A DNA stretch of 64,000 bases, from the NCBI RefSeq assembly GCF_036192275.1, contig NZ_CP108088.1, positions 5,519,501 through 5,583,500 of the forward strand. The letters run 5' to 3'. This document shows positions 45,185-54,303 of this stretch, piece by piece; the first letter of the stretch is position 1, and each line of letters begins with the position of its first letter. This DNA comes from Streptomyces sp. NBC_00250 (GTDB lineage Bacteria; Actinomycetota; Actinomycetes; Streptomycetales; Streptomycetaceae). The notes under the pieces were generated by a model, which saw only the letters and a program-made list of their open reading frames with translations, was not told the DNA's origin and did not search any database. A program made the position numbers and the translations under genes.

Positions 45185-46276
45185 GTGAGTGCTGTGAGCG
45201 TGCGCGTCGTGCGGCCGGGGGAGCTGGGCGAGCGCGAGATCGAGGCCTGGCGAGAGCTGCGAGCCAAGGCCGGCGGGCCCGCGAACCCCTTCATGGAGCC
45301 GGAGTTCACCCGCGCTGTCGCCGAGGTGCGCCCGCGGTCGCGCGTCGCCGTCTGGTGGGAGGGCGACGAGCCGGTCGGCTTCTTCCCGCACGAGAAGGGG
45401 CTGTTCGGCGGGGGCCGTGCCATCGGCTTCGGGGTCTCCGACAGTCAGGGAGCCGTCCTGCGGTCCGGACTGCGCCCGGGCGCCCGGGCGTTGCTGCGTG
45501 CCTGCGGTCTCGCCGTCTGGGAGTTCGACAACCTGGAGGCCGGACAGCCGGTCTTCGAGGGCGCCGCCACCGAGTCGTTCGGCTCACCCGTGATCGACGT
45601 CGGCGAGGGGTACGCGGCCTACGAGGCCCTGCTCCGCGTCCAGTCGCCCAAGTTCCTCAGGACCACCCTCGCCAAGGAGCGCAAGCTCGGGCGCCAGGCC
45701 GACGGCGAGGTGCGTTTCGTCTTCGACGAGCGCGATCCCGCGGCCCTGCGCACCCTCATGGAGTGGAAGTCCGCCCAGTACCGCAGGACCGGCCGAGGGG
45801 ACCGCTTCGCCAAGGAGTGGATCAACACCCTGGTCCGCCGCCTCCACGAACTCCGCACGCCCGGCTGCTCCGGCGTGCTGTCCGTGCTGTACGTGGGGGA
45901 GCGTCCGATCGCCGCGCACTTCGGGCTGCGTTCGGCGACCGTCCTGTCCTGCTGGTTCCCGGCGTACGACCCCGAGTTCGCGAAGTACTCGCCGGGGCTC
46001 GTCCTCCATCTGCGGATGGCCGAGGCGGCCGCCGCCGCCGGGGTCGGGATGCTGGACCTGGGGCGCGGCGACGCCGAGTACAAGGACGCCCTGAAGACCG
46101 GGGAGGTGACGGTGTACGAGGGGGCCGTCGTCCGCCCGGGGGCGCTGGGGGCCCTGCACTGGCTGCGGCGGGAGCCCCCGCTGCGCGTACACCGCTTCGT
46201 CCGGACCCGCCCGGCCCTCGCGGCCCGCGGGCGCGCCGCCCTCAACGGTCTCGCCCGTCTGCGGGGCCACCGTTAG
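45185..46276 (+). CDS. BioF2-like/CelD-type GNAT acyltransferase
   Basis: Protein of 363 residues with two GNAT-like folds as in FemAB, CelD and BioF2-like acyltransferases. Conserved features: NPFMEPEFTRAVAEVRPRS at the N-terminus, a middle part with SPKFLRTTLAKERKLGRQ, and the C-terminal acceptor fold HFGLRSATVLSCWFPAYDPE with LDLGRGDAEYKDALKTG. These enzymes acylate or aminoacylate surface polysaccharides. It heads a run of glycan genes. GTG 45185 chosen; other GTGs follow within 10 codons. Confidence 0.85.
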   Translation: MSAVSVRVVRPGELGEREIEAWRELRAKAGGPANPFMEPEFTRAVAEVRPRSRVAVWWEGDEPVGFFPHEKGLFGGGRAIGFGVSDSQGAVLRSGLRPGARALLRACGLAVWEFDNLEAGQPVFEGAATESFGSPVIDVGEGYAAYEALLRVQSPKFLRTTLAKERKLGRQADGEVRFVFDERDPAALRTLMEWKSAQYRRTGRGDRFAKEWINTLVRRLHELRTPGCSGVLSVLYVGERPIAAHFGLRSATVLSCWFPAYDPEFAKYSPGLVLHLRMAEAAAAAGVGMLDLGRGDAEYKDALKTGEVTVYEGAVVRPGALGALHWLRREPPLRVHRFVRTRPALAARGRAALNGLARLRGHR

Positions 46277-46357
46277 CCCCCGTCGCACCCCTGCCCCCTC
46301 CGTACTCGCCGCCCTGCCCGCCGCACCCGCCCTCGTCCGTTTCTGGGGAGACCCTCG

Positions 46358-47647
46358 ATGAGCAGCCCCCCCGTCCCCCGGCCCCTCTCCGTCGCCGAGC
46401 TCGATCTCGGCGCTCCCGACGGGCCCGTCCTCGGCTTCCGGCCCGCGCCGGGCGGTCCGGCCGTCGTGCCCGGTGACGTCTACGCGCTGGTACGGCTCCG
46501 GGGCCGGCCCGCCGCCACCGTCGTCGGTACCGTCGCCGCCGGCGAGGACCCCGCCGAGGTGCTCGCCGCCCTCGCCCGGCCGCGGCTCACCGGGGCGACG
46601 AAGCCGGGGACCGACGCCGAACGCCTCGCCGCCGCCCGGGGGGACGCCCCCGACCCGCTCACCCCGCCCCGTGCCTCCGTCGTCGTCGCCACCCGCGAGC
46701 GGCCCGAGCAGCTCGCCCGCGCCCTCGACTCGCTCCTCGTCCAGGACCACCCGGACTTCGAGCTCGTCGTCGTCGACAACGCGCCCCGCACCACCGACAC
46801 CCACGAGCTGGTCACCCGCGCGTACGCCGACCGCGTCCGGTACGTCCGCGAGGACGTCCCCGGTCTCGCCACCGCCCACAACACCGGCCTCGCCGCGGCC
46901 GACGGCGCCGTCGTCGCCTTCACCGACGACGACGTGATCGCCGACCCGCGCTGGCTGAGCGCGCTCACCACGCCCTTCGCCGCCGACCCCGGCCTCGGCT
47001 GCGTCACCGGACTGATCCTGCCCGCCCGGCTCGGCACCCCCGCCCAGATCCTCCTCGAATCGCACGGCGGCTTCGCCAAGGGCTTCGCGCCCCGTCTGTA
47101 CGACCCGGAGCAGCCGCCCGCCGACGAGCCGCTCTTCCCGTTCACCGCCGGCAGCTTCGGCTCCGGCGCCAACATGGCCTTCCGCGCCGACGCCCTCCGC
47201 CGGGCCGGCGGCTTCGACCCGGCGACCGGCACCGGGACCCCGGCCAAGGGCGGCGACGACCTGTACGCCTTCGTGGCCGTCCTCTCCGCCGGCTTCCGGC
47301 TCCGCTACACCGCCGAGGCCCTCGTCTGGCACCACCACCGCGACACCTGGCAGGACCTGCGGAACCAGGCGTACGGCTACGGCGCCGGCCTCACCGCGTA
47401 CCTCACCGCGACCCTGGTGCGCAGCCCCCGCCTGCTGCCCGCCCTCCTCGCCCGGCTGCCGCGCGGCCTCGCGCACGCCCGGACCATGACCGCCCAGCGC
47501 GGGGAGGGGGACGGCGGAGTCCCCGGCGAGCACGGCACCCACCACCACCCCTGGCCCGCCTCCCTCTCCCGACTGGAGCGCCGCGGCATGCTCTACGGCC
47601 CGATCGGCTACGCGAAGGCCCGGCTGCGGAAGGCGGACGCCCGATGA
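46358..47647 (+). CDS. Family 2 glycosyltransferase
   Basis: Cytoplasmic GT-A glycosyltransferase of 429 residues. An N-terminal extra domain (about 1-105) precedes the catalytic part: PRASVVVATRERPEQLARAL, the nucleotide/metal motif AFTDDDVIADPRW near 190, and a late acceptor-site region with KGGDDLYAFV and HHHRDTWQDLRNQ. The C-terminal 60 residues have basic/hydrophobic character without a clear membrane helix. ATG 46358 follows GGGGAGA. The stop overlaps the deacetylase ATG. Confidence 0.92.
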   Translation: MSSPPVPRPLSVAELDLGAPDGPVLGFRPAPGGPAVVPGDVYALVRLRGRPAATVVGTVAAGEDPAEVLAALARPRLTGATKPGTDAERLAAARGDAPDPLTPPRASVVVATRERPEQLARALDSLLVQDHPDFELVVVDNAPRTTDTHELVTRAYADRVRYVREDVPGLATAHNTGLAAADGAVVAFTDDDVIADPRWLSALTTPFAADPGLGCVTGLILPARLGTPAQILLESHGGFAKGFAPRLYDPEQPPADEPLFPFTAGSFGSGANMAFRADALRRAGGFDPATGTGTPAKGGDDLYAFVAVLSAGFRLRYTAEALVWHHHRDTWQDLRNQAYGYGAGLTAYLTATLVRSPRLLPALLARLPRGLAHARTMTAQRGEGDGGVPGEHGTHHHPWPASLSRLERRGMLYGPIGYAKARLRKADAR

Positions 47648-48453
47648 ACAGCGCCCCGCTCCGCACCCGCATACCCGTCCTCCTCTACCACGCCGTGATG
47701 GACGACCCCCCGGACTGGATCGCCGAATTCACCGTCTCCCCCAAGGAGTTCGCCTCCCAGCTCGACGCGATCGTGGCCAGCGGCCGTACCGCCGTCACCC
47801 TCGGCACCCTCGCCGCGCACTTCGCCACCGGCGCCCCGCTGCCGCCCCGCCCCGTCGTCCTCACCTTCGACGACGGCTTCGCCGATCTGGTCGGGCCGAC
47901 CGCCGAGGCGCTCGCCGCCCGCGGCCTGCCGTCCACCGCGTACCTCACCACCGGGGCCATCACCCGCGGCCGCCCCTGTCTGCTGCCGCCCGCGCCGATG
48001 ATGACCCTCGCCCAGGCGCCGCTCCTGGAGCAGTACGGCATGGAGGTCGGCGCGCACACCGCCACCCACCCCCAGCTCGACACCCTCGCGCCGAGTGCAC
48101 TGCGGCGCGAACTACGCGTGTCCAAAGCCGTGTTGGAGGATGTGCTCGGGCATGAGGTGCGGCATCTCGCCTACCCGCACGGCTACAACAGTCCGGCCGT
48201 ACGGCGGGCCGCCGCGGCCGCCGGATACACCTCGGCCGTCGCCGTCCGGCACGCGCTCAGCTCCGGGACCGACGAGATCTACCGCATCGCCCGGCTCATC
48301 CTGCGCCACAGCCACACCGTCGCCGACATCGAGCAGTGGATGGAGGGGCGCGGCGCGAAGGCGGCGCCGTACCCGGACTCGCTGCCCACGGTCGGCTGGC
48401 GGATGTACCGCAGGGCCCGCGCCCTGCTCAAGGGGCCCGAGTTCGCCGGCTGA
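47644..48453 (+). CDS. Polysaccharide deacetylase (NodB/CE4)
   Basis: CE4 metal hydrolase of 269 residues. Motif 1 VVLTFDDGFADL near 75, motif 2 GAHTATHPQLD near 137 (His-x3-His zinc ligands), motif 3 LAYPHGYNSPAV near 175. No signal peptide is evident, so it may act on a cytoplasmic or membrane-linked intermediate, or be exported by another route. Overlaps the GT2 gene by four bases (ATGA). Confidence 0.92.
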   Translation: MNSAPLRTRIPVLLYHAVMDDPPDWIAEFTVSPKEFASQLDAIVASGRTAVTLGTLAAHFATGAPLPPRPVVLTFDDGFADLVGPTAEALAARGLPSTAYLTTGAITRGRPCLLPPAPMMTLAQAPLLEQYGMEVGAHTATHPQLDTLAPSALRRELRVSKAVLEDVLGHEVRHLAYPHGYNSPAVRRAAAAAGYTSAVAVRHALSSGTDEIYRIARLILRHSHTVADIEQWMEGRGAKAAPYPDSLPTVGWRMYRRARALLKGPEFAG

Positions 48454-48498
48454 GCCGACCCGGCCGAAGATCGACAACTCCGGCGATCCGCCCTGGAG

Positions 48499-48539
48499 TT
48501 GAAAGCCCGAACAAAACCGAAGTACCTTCCTGTACTTCG
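48499..48539 (+). promoter_or_regulatory. Predicted promoter with operator palindrome
   Basis: TTGAAA (48499-48504) and TACCTT (48523-48528) with an 18-base spacer. The perfect inverted repeat CGAAGTAC / GTACTTCG (48518-48525 and 48532-48539) covers the -10. It would drive the downstream membrane-protein operon separately from the GT2/deacetylase pair. Confidence 0.6.
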
Positions 48540-48555
48540 CCGAAAGGGACAGTTC

Positions 48556-50523
48556 GTGGGGGGAGAGGCCGTGCAGCGTCAGGGGCCCACACCGGTGACC
48601 GGGAGCGGCGTGCCGCCGCAGCCCACCACCACCGACCGGGAGGCGGACGACGGGCAGCCGGAGGAGCGACGGGCAGGAGGGCGGGAGGTCAAGGCACCCC
48701 GCCCCGCCCGCGGGGACGGCCGAGCCCGTCTCGTCGGCGCCCTCCGTTCCCCCGACGCCCTCAACCTCGTCCCCCTCGTCGTCGCAGGGGCCCTCTGGCT
48801 CTGGGCCCTGCCCGGCATCGACTTCCGCAGCATGGACGAGTTCGGCCTCCTCGACCGCTTCCCCCTCGGCTTCTACGCCGCCCTCGCCGTCCTGACCGGC
48901 GGCTTCGTCCTCACCCTGCGCCGCGCCGGCACCGCGCCCCTCTGGCCGGCCACCTACTGCGCGGCGATGCTCGTCGCCCTCAAGGCACCGCCGGCGATCC
49001 TCTACGACACGGTCCGCTACGCCTGGGCGTCCAAGCACGACGCGATCATCAGCCGGCTCCTCACCGAGGGCACGGTCCACCCCGGGCGCGAGATCTCCGG
49101 CGGCATGTCCGCCTACGACCAGTGGCCCGGCTTCTTCTCGCTGGACGCGGCCCTGGTCCGGGCCTTCGGCGTGGACGCCGCCGCCTCCTTCATCAACTGG
49201 GCACCGGTCGCGCTCGGTCTGCTGACCGTTCCCGTCCTGATACTCGTCTACCGCACGTTCAGCGACGACTGGCGCCTCGTGTGGACCGGCGTGTGGATCT
49301 TCCAGCTCGCGAACTGGGTGGGCCAGGACTACCTCTCCCCGCAGGGCTTCTCGTACCTGCTCTACCTCACCGTCTTCGCCGTCGTCGTCCGGCACTTCGT
49401 CCTGCCCGGCTCGGCGGGCGCGCTCCGCGACCGCTCCGCGCTCGACCCGGCCGCCGCGGCCGTACCGCCGCCCACGACCACCCGGCAGCGCGCGATCGCG
49501 GTCCTCTTCCTCGTCCCGATCATCGCCACCATCAACGCCTCGCACCAGCTCACCCCCGTGATGCTGTGCGCGAGCCTCTTCGCCCTCTGCCTCACCCGCC
49601 GCTACCGCAACCTCGGGCTCCTCGCCACCACCGGCCTGATCATGCTGGTCTGGAACCTCACCATGGGCCGGGAGCTGTTCCTGGAGACCCTCGGCACCCT
49701 GCGGGAGAAGGCCGGCGACCTGCTCGGCAACAGCCGCCCCGGCTTCGCGGGCGACCCCACCGGGCCGGGCCCCGAACTCGTCGGCAGCGCCAACATCCTG
49801 ATGGTGCTCGCCCTCGGCGGCCTCGCCGCCGCCGCCGTGCTCCTCCGCCGCAAGCTGGTCCGCAGCGCGCTGCCGCTCCTGCTGGCGGCGGCGGCGCCCC
49901 TCCCGATGTTCGCCGTCAACGACTACGGCGGCGAGATGATCTTCCGGGTCTATCTCTTCGGACTTCCCGGCGCCGCCTTCTTCGCCGCCGCCGCGCTCGT
50001 CCCCGCCGCCGGGGCCGCGAGCCGCGCCGCCGCGATCGCCCGCCGCACGGCCGCCGTCGCCCTGCCCGTCACCCTCGTCGCCATGCTCGCCGGATTCCTG
50101 CCCTCGTACTACGGCAAGGAGGGCATGCACTACGCGCCGCCCGGCGAGACCGCGCTCACCCGCCGCGCCTTCGACCGGGCGCCCGAGGGGGCGCTGATCC
50201 TCGCCGCGACCGGCGCCTTCGCCGACTCGTACTACCGCTACGACCACTACGAGCGCTGGTTCTTCACCGAGCAGGAGGTCGACGAGAACCTCCGCATGCT
50301 GAAGGACCCGGCCGGCTATCTCGCCGGCGGCATCCCCGCGGGCCGCCCGGCCTATGTGATCCTCACCCCCACCCAGGGCGAGGCCGTCATCGGCGAGGGC
50401 TACCTCCCCGAGGGCGGCTTCGACCGCCTCGGCACGGCGCTCAAGGCATCGCCGCTGTTCGCGGTCGTGGAGGAGAGCCGGTACGGGCTCGTCCTGCGCT
50501 ACCGGCCCACCACCGGCGGCTGA
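48556..50523 (+). CDS. Polytopic membrane protein, glycosyltransferase/polymerase-like
   Basis: Protein of 655 residues with about 11-12 helices between residues about 65 and 510 after a Gly/Arg-rich cytoplasmic tail. The large first loop contains DYLSPQGFSYLL and MSAYDQWPGFFSLDAA, reminiscent of GT-C or O-antigen-polymerase-type proteins, without a diagnostic signature. The C-terminal 120 residues are soluble (FDRAPEGALILAATGAFADS and YVILTPTQGEAVIGEGYLP). GTG 48556 follows AAAGGGA by seven bases; GTG 48571 is equally placed after GGGGGAG. The TTG at 48499 is the promoter -35, not a start. Confidence 0.78.
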   Translation: MGGEAVQRQGPTPVTGSGVPPQPTTTDREADDGQPEERRAGGREVKAPRPARGDGRARLVGALRSPDALNLVPLVVAGALWLWALPGIDFRSMDEFGLLDRFPLGFYAALAVLTGGFVLTLRRAGTAPLWPATYCAAMLVALKAPPAILYDTVRYAWASKHDAIISRLLTEGTVHPGREISGGMSAYDQWPGFFSLDAALVRAFGVDAAASFINWAPVALGLLTVPVLILVYRTFSDDWRLVWTGVWIFQLANWVGQDYLSPQGFSYLLYLTVFAVVVRHFVLPGSAGALRDRSALDPAAAAVPPPTTTRQRAIAVLFLVPIIATINASHQLTPVMLCASLFALCLTRRYRNLGLLATTGLIMLVWNLTMGRELFLETLGTLREKAGDLLGNSRPGFAGDPTGPGPELVGSANILMVLALGGLAAAAVLLRRKLVRSALPLLLAAAAPLPMFAVNDYGGEMIFRVYLFGLPGAAFFAAAALVPAAGAASRAAAIARRTAAVALPVTLVAMLAGFLPSYYGKEGMHYAPPGETALTRRAFDRAPEGALILAATGAFADSYYRYDHYERWFFTEQEVDENLRMLKDPAGYLAGGIPAGRPAYVILTPTQGEAVIGEGYLPEGGFDRLGTALKASPLFAVVEESRYGLVLRYRPTTGG

Positions 50524-50601
50524 ACACACCCGCCCACCACCGGCCGAACACCCCTCCGACGACACGCCCGTCGGTCCACCCGTACGAGGAGCAGGTACGC
50601 C

Positions 50602-51060
50602 ATGGCCCACCCACGCCTGACCCCACGCGTCCAGCGCAGAGCCGCCCTCGCGGCCTCCGGATGGGTCGCCCTCGCGGCGACCGCGTTCCCCGGCGGCTCC
50701 CCGGTGCGCTGGATCCCGGTCCTCGCCTTCGTCGTCCTCGCACCCGGCCTCGCCCTGCTGCTCCCGCAGCCGCTCGGACTGCGCCCCGGCGCCCGCCTGG
50801 AGGCCCTGGCGCTCGCCGCGCCCGTCAGCCTGTCCGTGGCCACCCTCGTCGCGACCACGCTGTTCCTGACGAAGTCCTTCTCGCTCACCGTCTTCCTGGT
50901 CGTCCTCGCCGTCTTCGTGAGCGTCGTCGCCATCCTGCCCGGGGTGCCGCTGCCGGCCGCCACGCGCGGAGCCGTGGAGCGCGACAGCGCCCGGCCGTCC
51001 CGGATCCGCACGCCCCGGTTCCGCCGACGAGGGACCGACGGGGCCGGTGGGGGCGGGTGA
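50602..51060 (+). CDS. Small membrane protein of the glycan cluster
   Basis: Protein of 152 residues with three to four predicted helices (about 15-35, 38-55, 68-90, 95-115) and a basic/Gly-rich C-terminus. No family recognised. ATG 50602. Its stop overlaps the GTG of the GH26 gene (GTGA), so the two are coupled. Confidence 0.7.
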   Translation: MAHPRLTPRVQRRAALAASGWVALAATAFPGGSPVRWIPVLAFVVLAPGLALLLPQPLGLRPGARLEALALAAPVSLSVATLVATTLFLTKSFSLTVFLVVLAVFVSVVAILPGVPLPAATRGAVERDSARPSRIRTPRFRRRGTDGAGGGG

Positions 51061-52118
51061 CCGGCGGCCACGGCAAGGGCGGCCCCTGGGCCCGGCTGGC
51101 GATCGCGTTCGCCGCCGTCGGAGCGCTGACCGCCGGCATAGGGGTCTGGTCGACCCTCGCCGAGGGCGACGACCGCTGCACTCCCGACGCCGCCCTCGTC
51201 GCCCCGTGCGGGGCATGGTGGGGCGCGTACATCCCGCACGACGAGGACAGTTCGCTCACCCGGCCCGTGTACGCCTTCGAGAAGAAGATCGGCCGCAAGG
51301 TCGACCTCGTCTACACGTACCACGACATGTCGGGGAGCAAGGCCGACGGCGAACTGCTCACCCCCGACGAGCGGGAACTCGGCCGCGAGCGGCTCCTCAT
51401 GCTGGCCTGGGAGTCCACGGTGTGGACCGAGGAACACCACGCCAACTGGACCGAGAAGCAGCTCGGCTGGAAGAACATCGCCTCCGGGAAGTACGACGCC
51501 TCCGTCATCGACCCGCAGGCCCTGCGCCTCAAGGAGTACGGCAAGCGGGTCTTCTTCTCCTTCGACCAGGAGGCCGACTTCCGCATCCCCGAGGGCGCCG
51601 GGACCCCCGAGGAGTACGTCGCCGCCTACCGCCACCTCCGCGACCGCTTCGAGGAGCTGGGCGTCACCAATGTGGTGTGGGTGTGGACCGTCTCCGGCTA
51701 TCTCGGCAACGCCGAGCGGATGAAGGCGCTCTACCCCGGCGACGAGTACGTCGACTGGATCGGCATGGACCAGTACAACTACTACCTCTGCCACAAGTCG
51801 CCGGACTGGCTCGACTTCGACCGGAGCCAGCGGCCGAGCTACGACTGGCTCCGGAAGAACATCTCCGCCGACAAGCCGATCATGCTCTCCGAGTTCTCCA
51901 CCGCCCCCGACCCGAAGGACCCCGAGCGGCAGCGCGACTGGTACACCGCGATCCCGAAGGTGGCGCCGACCCTGCCGAAGGCACGCGCGTACGTGCACTG
52001 GAACCGGGCCGTTCCCGGGCCCGGCTGCGACCTGACCATCGACTCCGGCCCAGGACTCGAGGGCTACCGGACGGCCGGCCGCGACCCGTACTTCCGGCAG
52101 GACGTACCGAACCGGTAG
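51057..52118 (+). CDS. GH26-like glycoside hydrolase, membrane-anchored
   Basis: Exported enzyme of 353 residues. One N-terminal helix (ARLAIAFAAVGALTAGIGVW) acts as a signal or anchor. The catalytic (beta/alpha)8 domain of GH26-like proteins follows: AWWGAYIPHD, acid/base Glu in FFSFDQEADFR near 165, VVWVWTVSGY, and nucleophile Glu in IMLSEFSTAPD near 280. Family members cleave beta-mannan or related glycans; here it may trim or process the surface polysaccharide made by the neighbouring genes. Confidence 0.85.
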   Translation: MTGGHGKGGPWARLAIAFAAVGALTAGIGVWSTLAEGDDRCTPDAALVAPCGAWWGAYIPHDEDSSLTRPVYAFEKKIGRKVDLVYTYHDMSGSKADGELLTPDERELGRERLLMLAWESTVWTEEHHANWTEKQLGWKNIASGKYDASVIDPQALRLKEYGKRVFFSFDQEADFRIPEGAGTPEEYVAAYRHLRDRFEELGVTNVVWVWTVSGYLGNAERMKALYPGDEYVDWIGMDQYNYYLCHKSPDWLDFDRSQRPSYDWLRKNISADKPIMLSEFSTAPDPKDPERQRDWYTAIPKVAPTLPKARAYVHWNRAVPGPGCDLTIDSGPGLEGYRTAGRDPYFRQDVPNR

Positions 52119-52122
52119 CGAC

Positions 52123-54303
52123 CTAAGGGCGGCGGCCCGACGTCAGACCGCGGAAGGCGCACACCGCCATCGTGCCGCCCGCCAGGCCCAGGAAGAGCGG
52201 GAGCGGGGCGGTGGCGAAGGCCTGCTGCCCCGCCCAGCCCGCCCAGACGAGCACCCACACCACACCGGCCGTGACCCGCGCGCCCACCCCGACCACCCGG
52301 AGCAGCACGGCCGTGAGCAGCAGGCTCAGCGCCTGGAGCGCGATGGGGGCGACGGCCCGCTCCACCCCGTCGCCCAGGAGCGCCGCACCCGGACCCGCCG
52401 CGTCGGCCGGACGCAGGCCGAGCAGGGGCGGCGCGGTGTGCAGGGCGAGGAAGGTCGCGAGCAGGACCGTTCCGGCGAACGAGGGCCGGAAGCCCCGGAG
52501 TCCGACGGCGGCGCCCTGGAGGGCGACCAGGATCAGCCCGGCGAGGAGCGTGACCGGGGGCAGCGCGGCGAGCAGCCCGGTGCCGGAGAGCGTCGCCACG
52601 TCCAGCTCGCCGGACCGGGCGAGCGGGAACCAGAACAGCCCGGCCGCGAGGCCGAGCAGCAGCCACAGCCAGGTCACCGTACGGTCCGGGGTGTCCGGCG
52701 CCGCCGTCCGTGACGCCGGACGTGGCAGCGGCCTCGCGAGGGGGCCCGCGGGTTCGTCGGCAGGCTGCCGGGGCACGTACACGGGGATGCCGAACGCGGG
52801 CGTCACCGACTCGTGAGCCCCGCGCAGATAGGCGCTCTCCCGTGCCCAGTTGGTGCCGTACCCGTCCTCCGCGCGCTCCTTCACCCGCGCCGCCGCCCGG
52901 GGGCGTTCGGCCGGTGCCTGTCCCTTGAGGGTGGCCCGCAGGCCCGGTGCGGAGGCGATCGCCATCAGGGTCATCCCGCCGAGGACGGCGATCCCGGCCC
53001 CGCTGATGCCGTACGGGCCGAGCAGCACGGCCGCGCTGCCGAGCACGAGGAGGCACATCGCGCCCTGGACGGCGGCGAGCATGCCCGTACGGCCCTGGAC
53101 CCGCAGCACGCCGATGTAGAGCTCCACGGCGACCCGGGGGAGCGCGGCGGCGGCGAGGAGGCGCAGCACGGTGGAGCCGTTGTCCTGGTACCCCTGGCCG
53201 AAGGGCGCCAGGATCAGCGGCGCGAAGACGACCAGGACGAGGACGACGGGGACGAGCAGCAGCACCATGCGGCGCAGCGCGCCCCGTACGCCCTCGGCGA
53301 GGGACTCGGGGCTGTGCGAGGCGTGCGCGGTGAGCGAGGAGGCCATGTTGATGGCCATGAACTCCATCGTGCCGCCGACGGTGTACGCCGTGTAGAAGAA
53401 GGCGTTGTGGGCGGAGTCGAAGCGGACGGCGACCATCACCGGCAGCAGGCTGATCATGACGAGGCTGAAGAACGCGCCGACGGAGTCCCCGGCGATGAAC
53501 CGGCCGATCTCCCGCATGCTCGGCGGTTCGCGGTCCCGGTCGGCGCGGGCCTGCTGGGGGATGAGCCGGCGGAAGACGAGCCAGCCGAGCGGCAGCACGG
53601 AGAGCACGATCGCCGCCGCCCAGGAGACGAAGACGCCGAGGACCGGCACGGCGGCCGCGAGCAGGACGAGCAGGACGAGCTTGCCGAGCGAGAAGACGGC
53701 GTTGCCGACGGGGACCCAGATCGCCCGTCTCAGCCCGGTGAGCACCCCGTCCTGGAGGGTGAGCAGGGCCCAGCCGACGGCGGAGGCGGTGAAGAAGATC
53801 CCGGCGGAGACGGTGCCGAGCGGGGCGTACGAAGGCCCCCACAGGTCGAGGGTGAGCAGGAAGACACCGCAGGCGACGGCGACGACGACACTGCTGACCA
53901 GGTACAGGCGGACGACCAGCGGGCCGGTGGCCCGGCCCGCCCGGGGCACGTACCGGACGACCGCGCCGGACAGGGTCGTCGCCGTGATCGAGGCGAGCAT
54001 CCGCTGTGCGGCGATGGCGGCGGAGCCCTGCCCGACGGCCTCCTCCGAGTAGTAGCGGGCGGCGATCAGCCAGAAGCCGAGCCCGAGGGCCGCCGAGACG
54101 CCGGTGGAGAGCATCAGGGCATAGGCGTTGCGGAACATGGAGTTGTCGCCGGAACCCGAGTCGGCGGCGGAATCCGAGCCGGAATCCGAGCCGGAGCCGT
54201 GTCCGGGGCCGTCGCCCTTCTTCGCCTCCGTGTGCGCGGAGGCCTCGTCCGCCGGGTCCGGACCCGTCTGCTCCGGACCCCGCAGCCGTACCGACTCCGT
54301 CAC
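52123..54303 (-). CDS. Wzx/MATE-like polysaccharide flippase with extra membrane domain
   Basis: Membrane protein of 726 residues. An acidic Gly/Ser/Asp repeat tail (about 25-50) precedes a 12-helix MATE-like/Wzx domain (about 52-465) that would flip a lipid-linked sugar across the membrane. After a loop (about 465-550) four to five additional helices follow (WLWLLLGLAAGLFWFPLA onwards), not usual for Wzx. GTG 54303 overlaps the aminotransferase stop (GTGA). The stop is only four bases from the convergent GH26 stop. Confidence 0.87.
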   Translation of the reverse strand: MTESVRLRGPEQTGPDPADEASAHTEAKKGDGPGHGSGSDSGSDSAADSGSGDNSMFRNAYALMLSTGVSAALGLGFWLIAARYYSEEAVGQGSAAIAAQRMLASITATTLSGAVVRYVPRAGRATGPLVVRLYLVSSVVVAVACGVFLLTLDLWGPSYAPLGTVSAGIFFTASAVGWALLTLQDGVLTGLRRAIWVPVGNAVFSLGKLVLLVLLAAAVPVLGVFVSWAAAIVLSVLPLGWLVFRRLIPQQARADRDREPPSMREIGRFIAGDSVGAFFSLVMISLLPVMVAVRFDSAHNAFFYTAYTVGGTMEFMAINMASSLTAHASHSPESLAEGVRGALRRMVLLLVPVVLVLVVFAPLILAPFGQGYQDNGSTVLRLLAAAALPRVAVELYIGVLRVQGRTGMLAAVQGAMCLLVLGSAAVLLGPYGISGAGIAVLGGMTLMAIASAPGLRATLKGQAPAERPRAAARVKERAEDGYGTNWARESAYLRGAHESVTPAFGIPVYVPRQPADEPAGPLARPLPRPASRTAAPDTPDRTVTWLWLLLGLAAGLFWFPLARSGELDVATLSGTGLLAALPPVTLLAGLILVALQGAAVGLRGFRPSFAGTVLLATFLALHTAPPLLGLRPADAAGPGAALLGDGVERAVAPIALQALSLLLTAVLLRVVGVGARVTAGVVWVLVWAGWAGQQAFATAPLPLFLGLAGGTMAVCAFRGLTSGRRP

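Noticed and set aside
48499..48555. TTG at 48499 as start of the polytopic membrane protein
   Set aside because: The TTG forms the -35 hexamer of a good promoter, and well-spaced GTG codons with Shine-Dalgarno sequences follow at 48556 and 48571.
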